Source: Ciborinia camelliae
Taxonomy: Eukaryota; Ascomycota; Leotiomycetes; Helotiales; Sclerotiniaceae
Reading direction: 5' to 3'
Assembly (NCBI GenBank): GCA_025890175.1
Contig: JANPYM010000014.1
Span: forward strand, 1,393,637-1,457,636
Length of the DNA stretch: 64,000 nucleotides
Shown: one piece after another, positions 23,133 through 33,307 of the stretch
Layout of the letters: every line of letters begins with the position of its first letter
How positions within the stretch are numbered: position 1 is the stretch's first letter
Position numbers and translations under genes: made by a program
Notes under the pieces: generated by a model
Database searches by the model: none
Seen by the model: only the letters and a program-made list of their open reading frames with translations
Told to the model about the DNA's origin: nothing

Positions 23133-24593
23133 ATGGCTCCCCATGGAACTACCACAACAAATAATCAAGCAGATCAGTTATATTCATCACATATTCTTTC
23201 ATCGTCGCATTCATCCCTTTCTAATTCTCTATCCTCATCTCGACATACCTCTCAAATATCGAAGACCTACCGTCAAGCTTCAACTCTCTTTCTCACGCGT
23301 CGTCTACCCGAATCGCTTTCGACTATCTTACCAGTAATTACACCATCTTCTTCATCCGACACGGAAAATACCAATCCCGATGATCCTGCAAAATCAGTAG
23401 CCCCAATATCTAAAGCCTCTCGTACTACTCGCATTAAAGTCTGGAGTCTCTATCTTACAATCTTGAATGCGATTTTGGAATTGGATCCCGCGGAAGGAAA
23501 ACAGGCATTTGGTACAAGTCAATTCAGAGCGCTAGTCGCCAAGGTGAGGGACGGAGAAGTTTGGGAAGAGGTTGTGAAAAATGGATATCATGGAATTGAA
23601 GGAGATGTAGATTCAGACGTCGTTATAAACTTGTTGGTTTCCCGCACATTCTCAAACCCCAGGATTATCCGCAATGAAGGAAGAAACTAATACCAAAATA
23701 GAGCAACTCTTCTCCTAGCCCATGCTCGCACCCAAAAAGTCAATCAGACTCGCCTCGAAACCTACCTCGCAACATCCAGTATCCCATCCCTTTCTATGTC
23801 CCAATCCCCAACACCTACCACCTCGAATCCATTCCCAGGTTCTAAACGCCACTCCCAATCCGGAACGGGCACACCACGAGATTTAAACGCTCGTGTGAAG
23901 ATCCTAGAACTTTATACACTACATGTTTTACTTAGAAATAATGAATGGGAATACGCGAAAGAGTTCATCACTATTAGTGAAGTTCTTGATGATGAAAGAA
24001 GAGAGGCTTTCCTCGGGGCATTAAGAAGTCTCAAGGAGGAGAGCGAAGAAGGAGAGAGAAGAGAAAGGTTGGAGAAGGAATACAGAGAAGAACAATTGAA
24101 GAGAGATATAGAAGAAAGCCGCCGTCGGCGAGAGGAAGAGGAAAGGAGACGAGAAGAAATGGACAAGAAAGCCAAAGCAAGTGCAGGAGGAACTTCAGAA
24201 ATCGACTATGGAATTGAGGGCGAAACTCCGGTTATGACCAACGGATCAGTCGCATCATCCTCAGCTCCCAATAATCCCCGACAATCCAAAACTTCAAAAT
24301 CATCAACCACCAAACCACACCCTCGAAAATCAGTAGAAGAAGCGAAACAGAAAACCATGATACAGAAAGCGGGGATCATAATGCGTAATTTGAAATTAGT
24401 ACTGGAGAACATGGGGGGAAGTCTTAATTTGAGGAATCCGATGGTAATGTTGAGGATGGTCGCTTTCGTGGTGGGAATACTGGTGGTATTTGGGAGGAGG
24501 GAAGTTAGAGAGAGGGTTAGAAGGATGATGAGTGATGGGTTAGTGAGAGTTAAGAGAACAATTGGAATGGGGGTTAAGGTTAGCTATATTTAA
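23133..24593 (+). CDS. PEX26-like tail-anchored peroxisomal membrane protein
   Basis: Likely the peroxisomal docking protein that recruits the Pex1-Pex6 AAA ATPases to recycle the import receptor Pex5. Exons 23133-23632 and 23702-24593 join in frame to 463 residues; the 69-nt intron has a GTTGGT donor and an ACTAATA branch point. The N-terminus is Ser-rich, then helical ([19 protein letters not shown]). A long charged coiled coil runs at about residues 260-310 ([19 protein letters not shown]). A single hydrophobic segment near the C-terminus ([16 protein letters not shown], about 418-433) is followed by about 30 basic residues, the layout of a tail anchor. The name rests on architecture and remembered fungal peroxin features. 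The alternative is another tail-anchored membrane adaptor. Confidence 0.62.
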
Positions 24594-25620
24594 TGAACGG
24601 GAAAGTTGGCTTCACGGACCAAATAGTCGAGAGTGGGGGTTTTCATTTGTGGATTTATTTCCTTTTGTTTGTTATTGGAGGGAAGGAGAGTGGGATGGAT
24701 TGGGACGGATGGATGGATATTACGGATTTCTTCTTTTTCTACAGTATGGATGTGTTGATTTGGAAGTTTTCCGATTAGGTAGTTTACTCGGAGACTTTGT
24801 CTGTATTTATATTATGAATTGATTTCTCGGGGTTGGAAAGGGGGTATGGATACCTAAAAAAGAATATGTATGGAGCGAAGGGGGAAGGGGGAGCCTTGGG
24901 GATTGAGGAGTTTATTTCGTATGTGTTGTGCAAGTTTCACTTGTTTGATACAGTTATGGATGCAGTGGAAAGAGGAAGAGAGAGAGGCAAAGAGAGGACA
25001 TGACAGAAAGATGGCAGATGGATACAAGATACGATCGGGGGGTAATGTATAAATAGGTACCTATAATTCTATGAGATTTTCTAATACACTACATTCTTAA
25101 GATCACCGAATCCAATGATACTTCCTTCAATGTCTAAATCTACGTTGGATGATCGAATGGTCTCGAGGGGTTGGATGGATGCCGATTGTATTCCTGATAA
25201 TTAGCTACCGGTATGGTGATGCTGTAGCGGTCATAGTGATGAATTGTTATATCTTGATAAGGTGATAATATTGTATTCTATAGGTTCTCTATAAATCATG
25301 CAGGTGTAGTCTGGTCTTTAATAACATCCACATCCAATTCCTTTAATTGATCCTATCCATACATTTGAATAACACGGGAGAAGAATTCATACAATTTCTA
25401 CCAATGATAAAATAAAATAATCATATTAATAATTCCGACATTATTAATAATCCACTCGCAGCATTTCACTCCTCACTAACCTCGGGTCCTCCCGCAGAAA
25501 AATTCTACATTTAGCTTACACATATGACGATATGCGTTACATGTCGTTTTCGAATTCCGAAATTTTTTCTCTTTCATACATCTCATACATCTCATACACA
25601 CCTGAGCATTCACCGATGCA
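24594..25620. other. Intergenic region
   Basis: No gene seen. The first 450 bp beyond the PEX26-like stop are G-rich on the plus strand (GGATGGATTGGGACGG near 24690-24720); the rest is AT-rich promoter sequence for the transporter. Confidence 0.5.
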
Positions 25621-27084
25621 ATGTCATTGCCAAAGATTTCCCAATTGAAATCACGACACATCAAAACAATGACATCGCCTAGTTATCCATGGGCATTGGA
25701 AGCTCGTTCCAATACCCTCTTCATCCTCGCCACGGTGGCTATTGGCATGTTTACCGATCTCTTCTTGTACGGATTAATCGTGCCCATTTTACCATTTATC
25801 CTCTCGGATCGCATAGGGGTTGAGCCGGAGAAAATCCAGTATTATACTTCGGTGTTGCTTGCCAGTTATGCCGGGGCTTCTGTGTTATTTTCGTTTCCGG
25901 CGGGATATATCGCGGATAGATTGCCGTCGAGGCAATTGCCATTCCTGGTTGGATTGTTGGCTTTACTGGCAAGTACGGTTTTGTTGATGCTAGGAGATAC
26001 CATAGAGGTTCTTATTGCAGCGCGCTTCTTCCAGGGGGTTAGTGGGGCCGTGGTGTGGACGATTGGGTTGGCACTCGTGATGGATACGGTGGGGAGTGAG
26101 AAACTTGGAGTGACGATTGGGAGTATCTTTAGTTTTATTAGTGTGGGAGAGCTGGTCGCACCGGTGTTGGGGGGAGTGGTGTATGATAAGGCGGGAAGTA
26201 ATGCCGTTTTTGGAATGGGGTTGGGGTTATTGGTCTTGGATTTTGTGATGAGGGGGGTTCTGATTGAAAAGAAGACGGCGAGGAAGTATTATGTGGAGGA
26301 TGAGACTGAAGGAGGAGAGAGAGATGAAAATGGGGAGACGGGGGAAAATTCACCGTTACTCGGAAATGGAAAGGATCAAGATCTCGAACCATGGAGAATC
26401 CAAAAAGAACTCCCAGAATGGGTCCAGAAATTTCCAATCCTATACCTACTCTCCTCGCCCAGACTACTTATCGCCGAACTGGTAGCATTTATGCAAGCAA
26501 CCATACTTGCTGTATTTGACGCTACCATTCCTACCCAATCCCAATCACTTTTTGGTTTTCCCGCTCTCAAAACTGGGCTACTCTTCATGCCCCTCGTCCT
26601 TACATCCCTCATATTTGGACCTTTGGCTGGAATGGGAGTCGATAGATATGGACCTAAAATCATTGGGACCGTTGGATATACCTTTTTCATCCTTCCACTT
26701 ATCCTCCTTCGGCTTCCTACCGAAAATACCACACACGATCTCGTTACATTCTGTGTGTTGCTTTCCCTCTGCGGACTTGGCTTAGCGTTAATTGGAGCCC
26801 CGAGTATCGTGGAAGCTTCACATGTCGCGGAGAAATACCATCGAGCGAACAAGAATCTTTTTGGAGACGATGGGCCATATGCGCAGTTGTATGCGTTGAA
26901 TAGTATGGTGTTTAGTGCGGGGTTTACTTTGGGCCCGGTGATTGCTGGATCGTTGAAGGATAGTATTGGATATGGGAATATGAATGCGGTGGTGGCGGGA
27001 ATGTGTGCCATCGTTGCGTTATTATGTTTTGGGTATTTGGGAGGTACACCACATGTACATGGGGCAAAATTGATTGGGAAATAG
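25621..27084 (+). CDS. MFS transporter, DHA1/vesicular-amine-like
   Basis: Membrane transporter of the major facilitator superfamily, 487 residues, intronless. Twelve hydrophobic segments fit the sequence. The first is FILATVAIGMFTDLFLYGLI. The A-type motif between helices 2 and 3 is recognisable as GYIADRLPSRQ, and its C-half counterpart as GMGVDRYGPK. A charged cytosolic loop (about 220-275, with EDETEGGERDENGETGE) separates the halves. The layout resembles drug:H+ antiporters and vesicular amine transporters; substrate cannot be told. A second ATG at 25669 in good context would give 471 residues and may be the true start. Base use is ordinary and there is no sign of transfer. Confidence 0.87.
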   Translation: MSLPKISQLKSRHIKTMTSPSYPWALEARSNTLFILATVAIGMFTDLFLYGLIVPILPFILSDRIGVEPEKIQYYTSVLLASYAGASVLFSFPAGYIADRLPSRQLPFLVGLLALLASTVLLMLGDTIEVLIAARFFQGVSGAVVWTIGLALVMDTVGSEKLGVTIGSIFSFISVGELVAPVLGGVVYDKAGSNAVFGMGLGLLVLDFVMRGVLIEKKTARKYYVEDETEGGERDENGETGENSPLLGNGKDQDLEPWRIQKELPEWVQKFPILYLLSSPRLLIAELVAFMQATILAVFDATIPTQSQSLFGFPALKTGLLFMPLVLTSLIFGPLAGMGVDRYGPKIIGTVGYTFFILPLILLRLPTENTTHDLVTFCVLLSLCGLGLALIGAPSIVEASHVAEKYHRANKNLFGDDGPYAQLYALNSMVFSAGFTLGPVIAGSLKDSIGYGNMNAVVAGMCAIVALLCFGYLGGTPHVHGAKLIGK

Positions 27085-27670
27085 GGGGACATATCCAAAA
27101 ACTTCACGTAGACTCCATAGCCATAGAGACTTGATGTGTTAGATAATGATAAATAATGATCACAAATATAAATCATGATTCAATTTCTTTTCGCTCTAAT
27201 ATCTATTCGTAGGTATTGAGATATGGAGATATTGAGAGAGAGAGAGAGAGATAGATTATGCTGTAAAAAGAAGAATGCTTACTGTGTCCTACTAACACAA
27301 GAATGCTGCCCTCCCGTTTGAATCAGAATTGAAGCTTTGAGAATCCACAACCATTCTTCACCAAAATATAAACTCAATATTATTTGACAATACAGTACCT
27401 ATATCAGATTATTACAAGAAATATATGCACAATTCTTCCCAAGGAGACACCTTGAAATCCCGAAATCCCCCACACACCACACCCCACAGTCACAGGCCAG
27501 GCCAGACCAGGCTATAGAGCATTCAAACCAAACTACCGGAACAAACCGACTCGAGCCGAGATCAATCCTAGTTCATCTCAGCCTCGTGTCGCAACATCAC
27601 ATCATCTTCAAAGAAATATTAACCACCACCACATCTTCTGCAACATCGTTTCTCACAGTTGCGCGAAAAT
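27085..27670. other. Intergenic region
   Basis: About 590 bp between two same-strand genes. It contains a (GA)n tract at 27233-27251 and a CCACACACCACACCCCACAG run near 27470. No gene is seen. Confidence 0.55.
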
Positions 27671-29472
27671 ATGGCTAGTAGTCGAGGTAATTCCTTCGAT
27701 TTGAGCAGTCGATAAAATAATTTATTAATCCAAACCAACAGATCCCGTCGCGAGTGACGATGATTCCACTATCAAAGTCGCGCCCAAGAGAGAACGAGGA
27801 GACAAGTTATTAGGCAATATCAAATTAAAGAAACAACCCCCAAAACATAATAAGCCTGGTAATTGGAGAGATGGAAGTATTATTGATGGTATGTCCCCAA
27901 CACTGCCTATAATTTGTTTTCTGGGCGAGGGAGGGGCTTATCAAGCTACACAGTCGACGATAAGAAGAAAGGGACAGATTCCCCAAGTACGAATTCAATT
28001 GCGAGTCCTGGTCCGGTCGTCAATATTCTAGATGATTCTGCGCGCGAAACGTTTGCGACGGGGAGACCATTGGAAGATAGTCCTGATTTGCAGGTTTGTA
28101 AGCATTGCAAGAAGAGCATATTGAAGACTGCGGCGAGACTTCACGTTCAAGCATGTCTGAAGGCGAAGAAGGAGAAACAGCAGAAGAAAAAAGAAGCCAA
28201 AGAAGCCAGGGATCGGGAGAAGAAGGGTTTGCCCAGTAAAGATGTTGATGGGGATGGAGATACGAAGATGGGGAGTGATGATGATGATGATGAGGAGAAG
28301 GGTCCGGGTGGTTTGAAGAGTACGAAGAAGGGCGCGGGGAAGAATAATGGGGATGCGAAGGGGAAGAAGAGAAAGGCGGATGGTGAAGGGGAGAAGGGTC
28401 CCAAACAGAAGAAGAAAAAGGAGGAGCCGAAACCAAAGGCTCCAAAACCCAAAGGTATGCTTTTTGATTTTTATAACTACGCTGGTATTTCTTTCATGTT
28501 TCACAAGGGGGTAATCATGGAGAGGAAGCAAGCAAATAGTGGAAGCGTGGAAAGGGTGGGCGATTACAGCGTCACTCTGATATGACTTCACTATTCACTT
28601 CAGACGAGATCCTTTCTGATTGAAAGTATTCACTTTACATTTAATATTTCTTTCCTTTGTATGAAAATCCTCGATCATATCTCAATCATGGAGACCAGAC
28701 GATCAACAAGATTACATCAAAAAGCACTTTTGGCTAACAAATTAACTCTTTCTGAAGGTCCAGTCGACGTAGAACGCCAATGCGGTGTCCTCAAAGATGG
28801 TGTCCCTTGCGCTCGCTCTTTAACTTGCAAATCGCATTCCATGGGCGCTAAAAGGGCTGTTCCTGGTCGTAGCTTACCTTACGATATGCTTCTCTCACAA
28901 TATCAGAAGAAAAATCAAGCCAAACAACAAAGTGCGTTCCCTCCTTCCCTCCTCACCTTTTCACTTTCCCTCCCCCAAAAGCCCAACCTCTAACCCCCGA
29001 AACAGAAGCAGCAATTGATGCCAACGCTCCCCTCGAAGACGAAGAACTCCTCAATGGCCCCATCGACTCCGATGAAGAACTCCTCGCCGTCCAATCCGGC
29101 CTCGCAAATTGGAATCCCCAACCTCTGGTCCCTCCACTCATTCAATATCCAATCCAGTATCGATATCGAGATGAGAGATTATGGGAACAATTGCATAATG
29201 CTACGAATGGGTTTTCGTTGAATATTTGTAAGGTTAAGGGCTTGGGGGCTCAGAAAGCGGCGCCGGGAGTAGAGAACAGTGGGGAGAATGCTGGGGGAGG
29301 AGGTGGTGGGGATGAGACCATGGGGGGAATGGGCGAGAATGGCGGTGGTAATGGAAATGGGAGTGCGGAAGCGGGCTTGGGAATCTCGGGTGGCCCCGTG
29401 AGGAGACCCAGTGGATTCGTATTGCAAGGTGTTCCGCAGAAGAAACAGAGTATCGCAGCGACGAGAGCTTAG
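27671..29472 (+). CDS. SGF73: SAGA complex subunit Sgf73 (ataxin-7 homologue)
   Basis: Anchor of the histone H2B deubiquitinase module in the SAGA transcription co-activator, acting in the nucleus. Exons 27671-27686, 27742-27888, 27954-28454, 28758-28931 and 29006-29472 join in frame to 434 residues. A short zinc finger is formed by Cys103, Cys106, His118 and Cys122 ([20 protein letters not shown]). A long Lys/Glu/Asp-rich linker follows. The SCA7 domain covers about 223-285, with Cys230, Cys239, Cys245 and His248 and the signature [18 protein letters not shown]. The C-terminus is Gly-rich. The first exon has only 16 coding bases and the third intron is 303 nt, long for this genome. Identification rests on the paired finger and SCA7 domain and is firm. 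Confidence 0.92.
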
Positions 29473-29787
29473 TTTGCCTTGCTCTAGAGTGATCCTGATC
29501 GTAATTGGATCGGATCACATGGTATAGATTCTCCGAGTACCCAACGAACGGGTGCTTTCTTTTCTTTTTTGGTTAAGGGCGCACGCACACACGCACGCAT
29601 GCATGCATAGGCTGGGATTGGATCTCGTATCTGGCGGTGTTTACTTTTTTTTTTTTTTTTTTTTTTGCTCTGGGGACCGAATGATCGATGGATGGATGGG
29701 TGGGTGGTTTTCCTCGATTTCCTTTCCTTCCTCTTCATTGGGAGGTCAAGGTCAAGCTTGAGGGTTTTCATGGCGTTGTGGATTGCT

Positions 29788-29862
29788 GGGTTGGGTTGGG
29801 TTGGGTTGGGTTGGTTTGGTTTGGTTTGGTTCGGTGGGTTGGGATGGGATGGGATGGGATGG
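29788..29862 (+). repeat. GGGTT repeat with G-quadruplex potential
   Basis: Five GGG runs separated by TT (29788-29810) are followed by TTGGT and GGGAT repeats. Short loops and GGG runs meet the standard G-quadruplex pattern on the plus strand, which matches the mRNA sense of the upstream gene. Confidence 0.75.
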
Positions 29863-30436
29863 AGAAGCATGGTTGCGTCACGCGTCACGCGTACGGATTC
29901 TTCATTCTTCATGGCTCGCTTGGTCGCTTGGTCGGTCGGTCGGTCGGTAATATTCATACTTAATTCATATACGCATGCATGCGTGCACTTGATAATTTGG
30001 TTGGTTATCAATCAATCAATCAATCAATCAATCATGGTTTGGGGGTTTGCTTTTTTTTTTGAGGGGAAGGGGGGTGAAGGGGGTGAAGGGGGCGGTTCGG
30101 TTCGGTTCGGTTCTCATCGGATCGGTTGAAGACGGATCGGTTGAAGGCGGATCGGTTGATGCAATATACAAGATGCAAGAAAAGAAGGCGTTGCGGTTTG
30201 TGGGTTGTGCGTTGGGCGTTGGGCGTTGGGCGTTGTGTGTTGCGCGTCGTTGTTTTATGCGTTATTATGGTTGGGATGGGATGGGGTGGCGTGGAATCAT
30301 TGGGACGGCATGGGGTGGCGTGGAATGGATGGGTGGGCGTCTCGTATCGTATCGATCATGGATGGAATGGGATGGTTGATGGGATGGTTGATGGTTGATC
30401 GGGCGGGCGTCTCGATCGTGCATACATGTATACTAG

Positions 30437-30545
30437 CTAGCTAGGTATCTAGGTATCTAGGTATCTAGGTATCTAGGTATCTAGGTATCTAGGTATCTAG
30501 GTATCTAGGTATCTAGGTATCTAGGTATCTAGGTATCTAGGTATA
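30437..30545. repeat. Octamer array (CTAGGTAT)n, about 13 units
   Basis: Near-perfect repeat of CTAGGTAT. The unit is related to the TACCTAGGTA palindromes scattered through the window's spacers. Confidence 0.9.
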
Positions 30546-30561
30546 CCATGCGATAAATAAA

Positions 30562-30672
30562 TACAAGAAATACAAGAAATACAAGAAATACAAGAAATAC
30601 AAGAAATACAAGAAATACAAGAAATACAAGAAATACAAGAAATACAAGAAATACAAGAAATACAAGAAATAC
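30562..30672. repeat. Nonamer array (ACAAGAAAT)n, about 12 units
   Basis: Near-perfect 9-bp tandem repeat lying 17 bp beyond the octamer array; degenerate copies continue to about 30710. Confidence 0.9.
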
Positions 30673-30968
30673 AATAAAGAAGTTAAATAAGTTAAATAAA
30701 GAAATACAATTAAGAATTAGGTCGGTGGTTTAGATTGCATTGCATTGGATTAGAGGTAGAGGCGAATGAAAGAACAACATCTACGCTATCATACGCCCAT
30801 CCCATAACAACCCGACCTCACTCCCATCTCACGCGTTCCTCCAGTCTAAACTCTCAAAGTGCAAAATCATAAATGTTATCTTAGCAGGAATAGTATCTAT
30901 CTATCTATCTAGTATCTAGGTATCTCTTGGAATTTATTGGGTTGTGGATTTTTAGTCTTTTCGTACTA

Positions 30969-31085
30969 TTGATACTCCTACTCCTCCTCCTACTCCTCCT
31001 CCTACTCCTCCTCCTACTCCTCCTCCTACTCCTCCTCCTACTCCTCCTCCTACTCCTCCTCCTACTCCTCCTCCTACTCCTCCTT
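30969..31085. repeat. 12-bp array (CTACTCCTCCTC)n
   Basis: Pure pyrimidine apart from one A per unit, about nine units. It forms a polypurine/polypyrimidine tract able to take triplex or H-DNA form; that property is inferred. Confidence 0.85.
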
Positions 31086-31436
31086 CTTTTATTCCTTTTT
31101 CTACTTTTTTTTCTACTTCTTTATCATCCATCTATTCTCCATATCAATCCTTCTATCCTTCCTCGCCAACTACTAACAATCTACCTTCTAACAACCAAAA
31201 CCCTACTACTATACCATCTAATCAGCATATAAGTAATTAGTCTATCTACCTAGTATCTATATCCATTTACAAGTTACATTTCTCCCATCCTATCTACCTA
31301 CTTCAAACCCCCATATTTTCTTCCCATATATCCATCTACTCCATCTCACATATCCATTCATCCATCCAAACTAACTCCCTCCCTAAGCCTAATCCCCATC
31401 CTCCTTTCTCCTTCCCTTTAGCTTAGCCTTCAAGTT

Positions 31437-31510
31437 CAAATCCAAATCCAAATCCAAATCCAAATCCAAATCCAAATCCAAATCCAAATCCAAATCCAAA
31501 TCCAAATCCA
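31437..31510. repeat. Hexamer array (AAATCC)n, about 12 units
   Basis: Near-perfect AAATCC repeat in the C-rich half of the Sgf73-Snf5 spacer. Confidence 0.9.
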
Positions 31511-31968
31511 AGACCCAAACCATATATATTGTAATTCTCCTTCTCATTTACCATTTCCCCTTTTTTCTTCCTATTTCCTTTTTACTTCAGCTATACATCT
31601 ACTTCTCCACCTACCTACCTAGCTATACTTAGCCATACCTACCTAGGTACCCATAAAGATCTCTCAAGTTTTAATTCTTTTCTCCTTCTCCACCTATCCA
31701 CCTACCATCCATCTACCCAAATCAACACAAACCAAACCAACACAACACAGCACCTCACAATCCAGATATTCTTTATTATTATATATATATTTTTTAAAAA
31801 AAATCAAAAAAAGAAAAAGAAAAGGGAAAAGGGAAAAAAGCACGCCTGATAATTCATTCTGATACCTACCTATTTATCTACAACTAAATAAATAAATAGA
31901 TAAATAGGAATCACCTAGTGATCAAATTAGATGATCTCTCTCTCTGTCTCTTGATCATTCTCATTCAT

Positions 31969-32118
31969 TCTTGATTCTTGATTCTTGATTCTTGATTCTT
32001 GATTCTTGATTCTTGATTCTTGATTCTTGATTCTTGATTCTTGATTCTTGATTCTTGATTCTTGATTCTTGATTCTTGATTCTTGATTCTTGATTCTTGA
32101 TTCTTGATTCTTGATTCT
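31969..32118. repeat. Heptamer array (GATTCTT)n, about 21 units
   Basis: Perfect 7-bp repeat over about 150 bp, a second heptamer array in this window with a different unit from the one at 17592. Confidence 0.9.
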
Positions 32119-33040
32119 TCATCTTAATCAATACCTTATATCAATATACATACCTACCTATACAACCAAACCCCCTCCCCCCTCCCCCTCCCCTCTCCCC
32201 CTCTCCCCCCCAAAGAAAAGAAAAAGAAAAAAATCAACTTTGAGAATCACATTCAAGAATCCCGTCTAAGAATTCAAGTACAAGAATTCAAGTAACAAGT
32301 AGTGGATGAAGCGAGGTAGGTAGATACAGTAGGTGGCTTGAAATACAATACCTACAATACAATATCTACAAGACAAGACAATTCCCGCATGTATGTAGAT
32401 ATGTAGATATATATGTATGTATTACGATATAGTAAAGGGCCAGTCAGTTAGCCAGTTAGCCAGTTAGGTAGCCATACGCATCTCATCTTATTTCCTCTCA
32501 TCTCATCTCCTCTCATCTCATTGCATCTGATCTTATTTCATATATATGAATACCTAGCAAGTCATATACTCCCCAACCTATCCCACCCACCCCAAGGAAC
32601 CAAAACCAAAGCCAAAAACGAATCAAAACGAATCAGAATCAGAATCAAAATCTAAAAAAAGTATAATATATCATATCATAGGTAGGTAGGTATGATACCA
32701 ACCACACCATACCACACCTATCCATCAAACCGATCTATAGCGCTACCCTACCTCTACCACCACCTCTACCTCTACCACGACCGATACCCCGGGGCCATCT
32801 ATAAGAACCATAAGAACCATAATCTGCAATCCATCAAACAAACAATCAATCAAACAATTCATCAATCCATCCATACATCAATCCATCCATCAATCAATCA
32901 AACAATCCATCAATCCATCAATCAAACAAACAATCAAACAAACAATCACGCTAATATCATTTCTTCCTTCCTTCCTACCTATCCTACCTATCTTATCTTA
33001 TTGATCAATAGTGTCTATAGTACAGTTTCCCAGTGTGTTT

Positions 33041-33056
33041 GGGGGGGGGGGGGGGG
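33041..33056. repeat. G16 homopolymer
   Basis: Sixteen consecutive G on the plus strand inside an otherwise C/T-rich flank. Length may be unreliable in the assembly. Confidence 0.8.
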
Positions 33057-33307
33057 CATTTATTCATCTGCTTATCCCATCCATCCATCCATCCATCAAT
33101 ACATCCATGAATACATCCATGAATACATCCCATGTTAATCCATCATATCCCATCCTATCCTATCCCATCCTATCCCATCCCATCCCATCCCATCACTGAT
33201 CCCCAACTCCGAACCACTTCACTTCGATTCACATCACATCACACAAGCCATCATCTGTCTACTCTACTCTATGCTACGCTACACTACGCCACAGGCTACG
33301 CTACACG

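Larger units (their letters stand above)
29473..33307. other. 3.8-kb convergent intergenic region built of tandem repeats
   Basis: No gene is supported between the ends of Sgf73 and Snf5. The plus strand is G-rich to about 30420, then carries octamer and nonamer arrays to about 30710, and is C/T-rich from about 30780 to 33200. Long apparent open frames, such as one at 30927-31232, are translations of repeats. Separate repeats are listed individually. Confidence 0.6.

Noticed and set aside
30927..31232. Open frame encoding a long poly-leucine stretch
   Set aside because: It is the translation of the 12-bp CTACTCCTCCTC array; length a multiple of three keeps it open.
31969..32118. CRISPR-like array
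   Set aside because: Units are contiguous with no unique spacers; this is a simple satellite in a eukaryotic genome.
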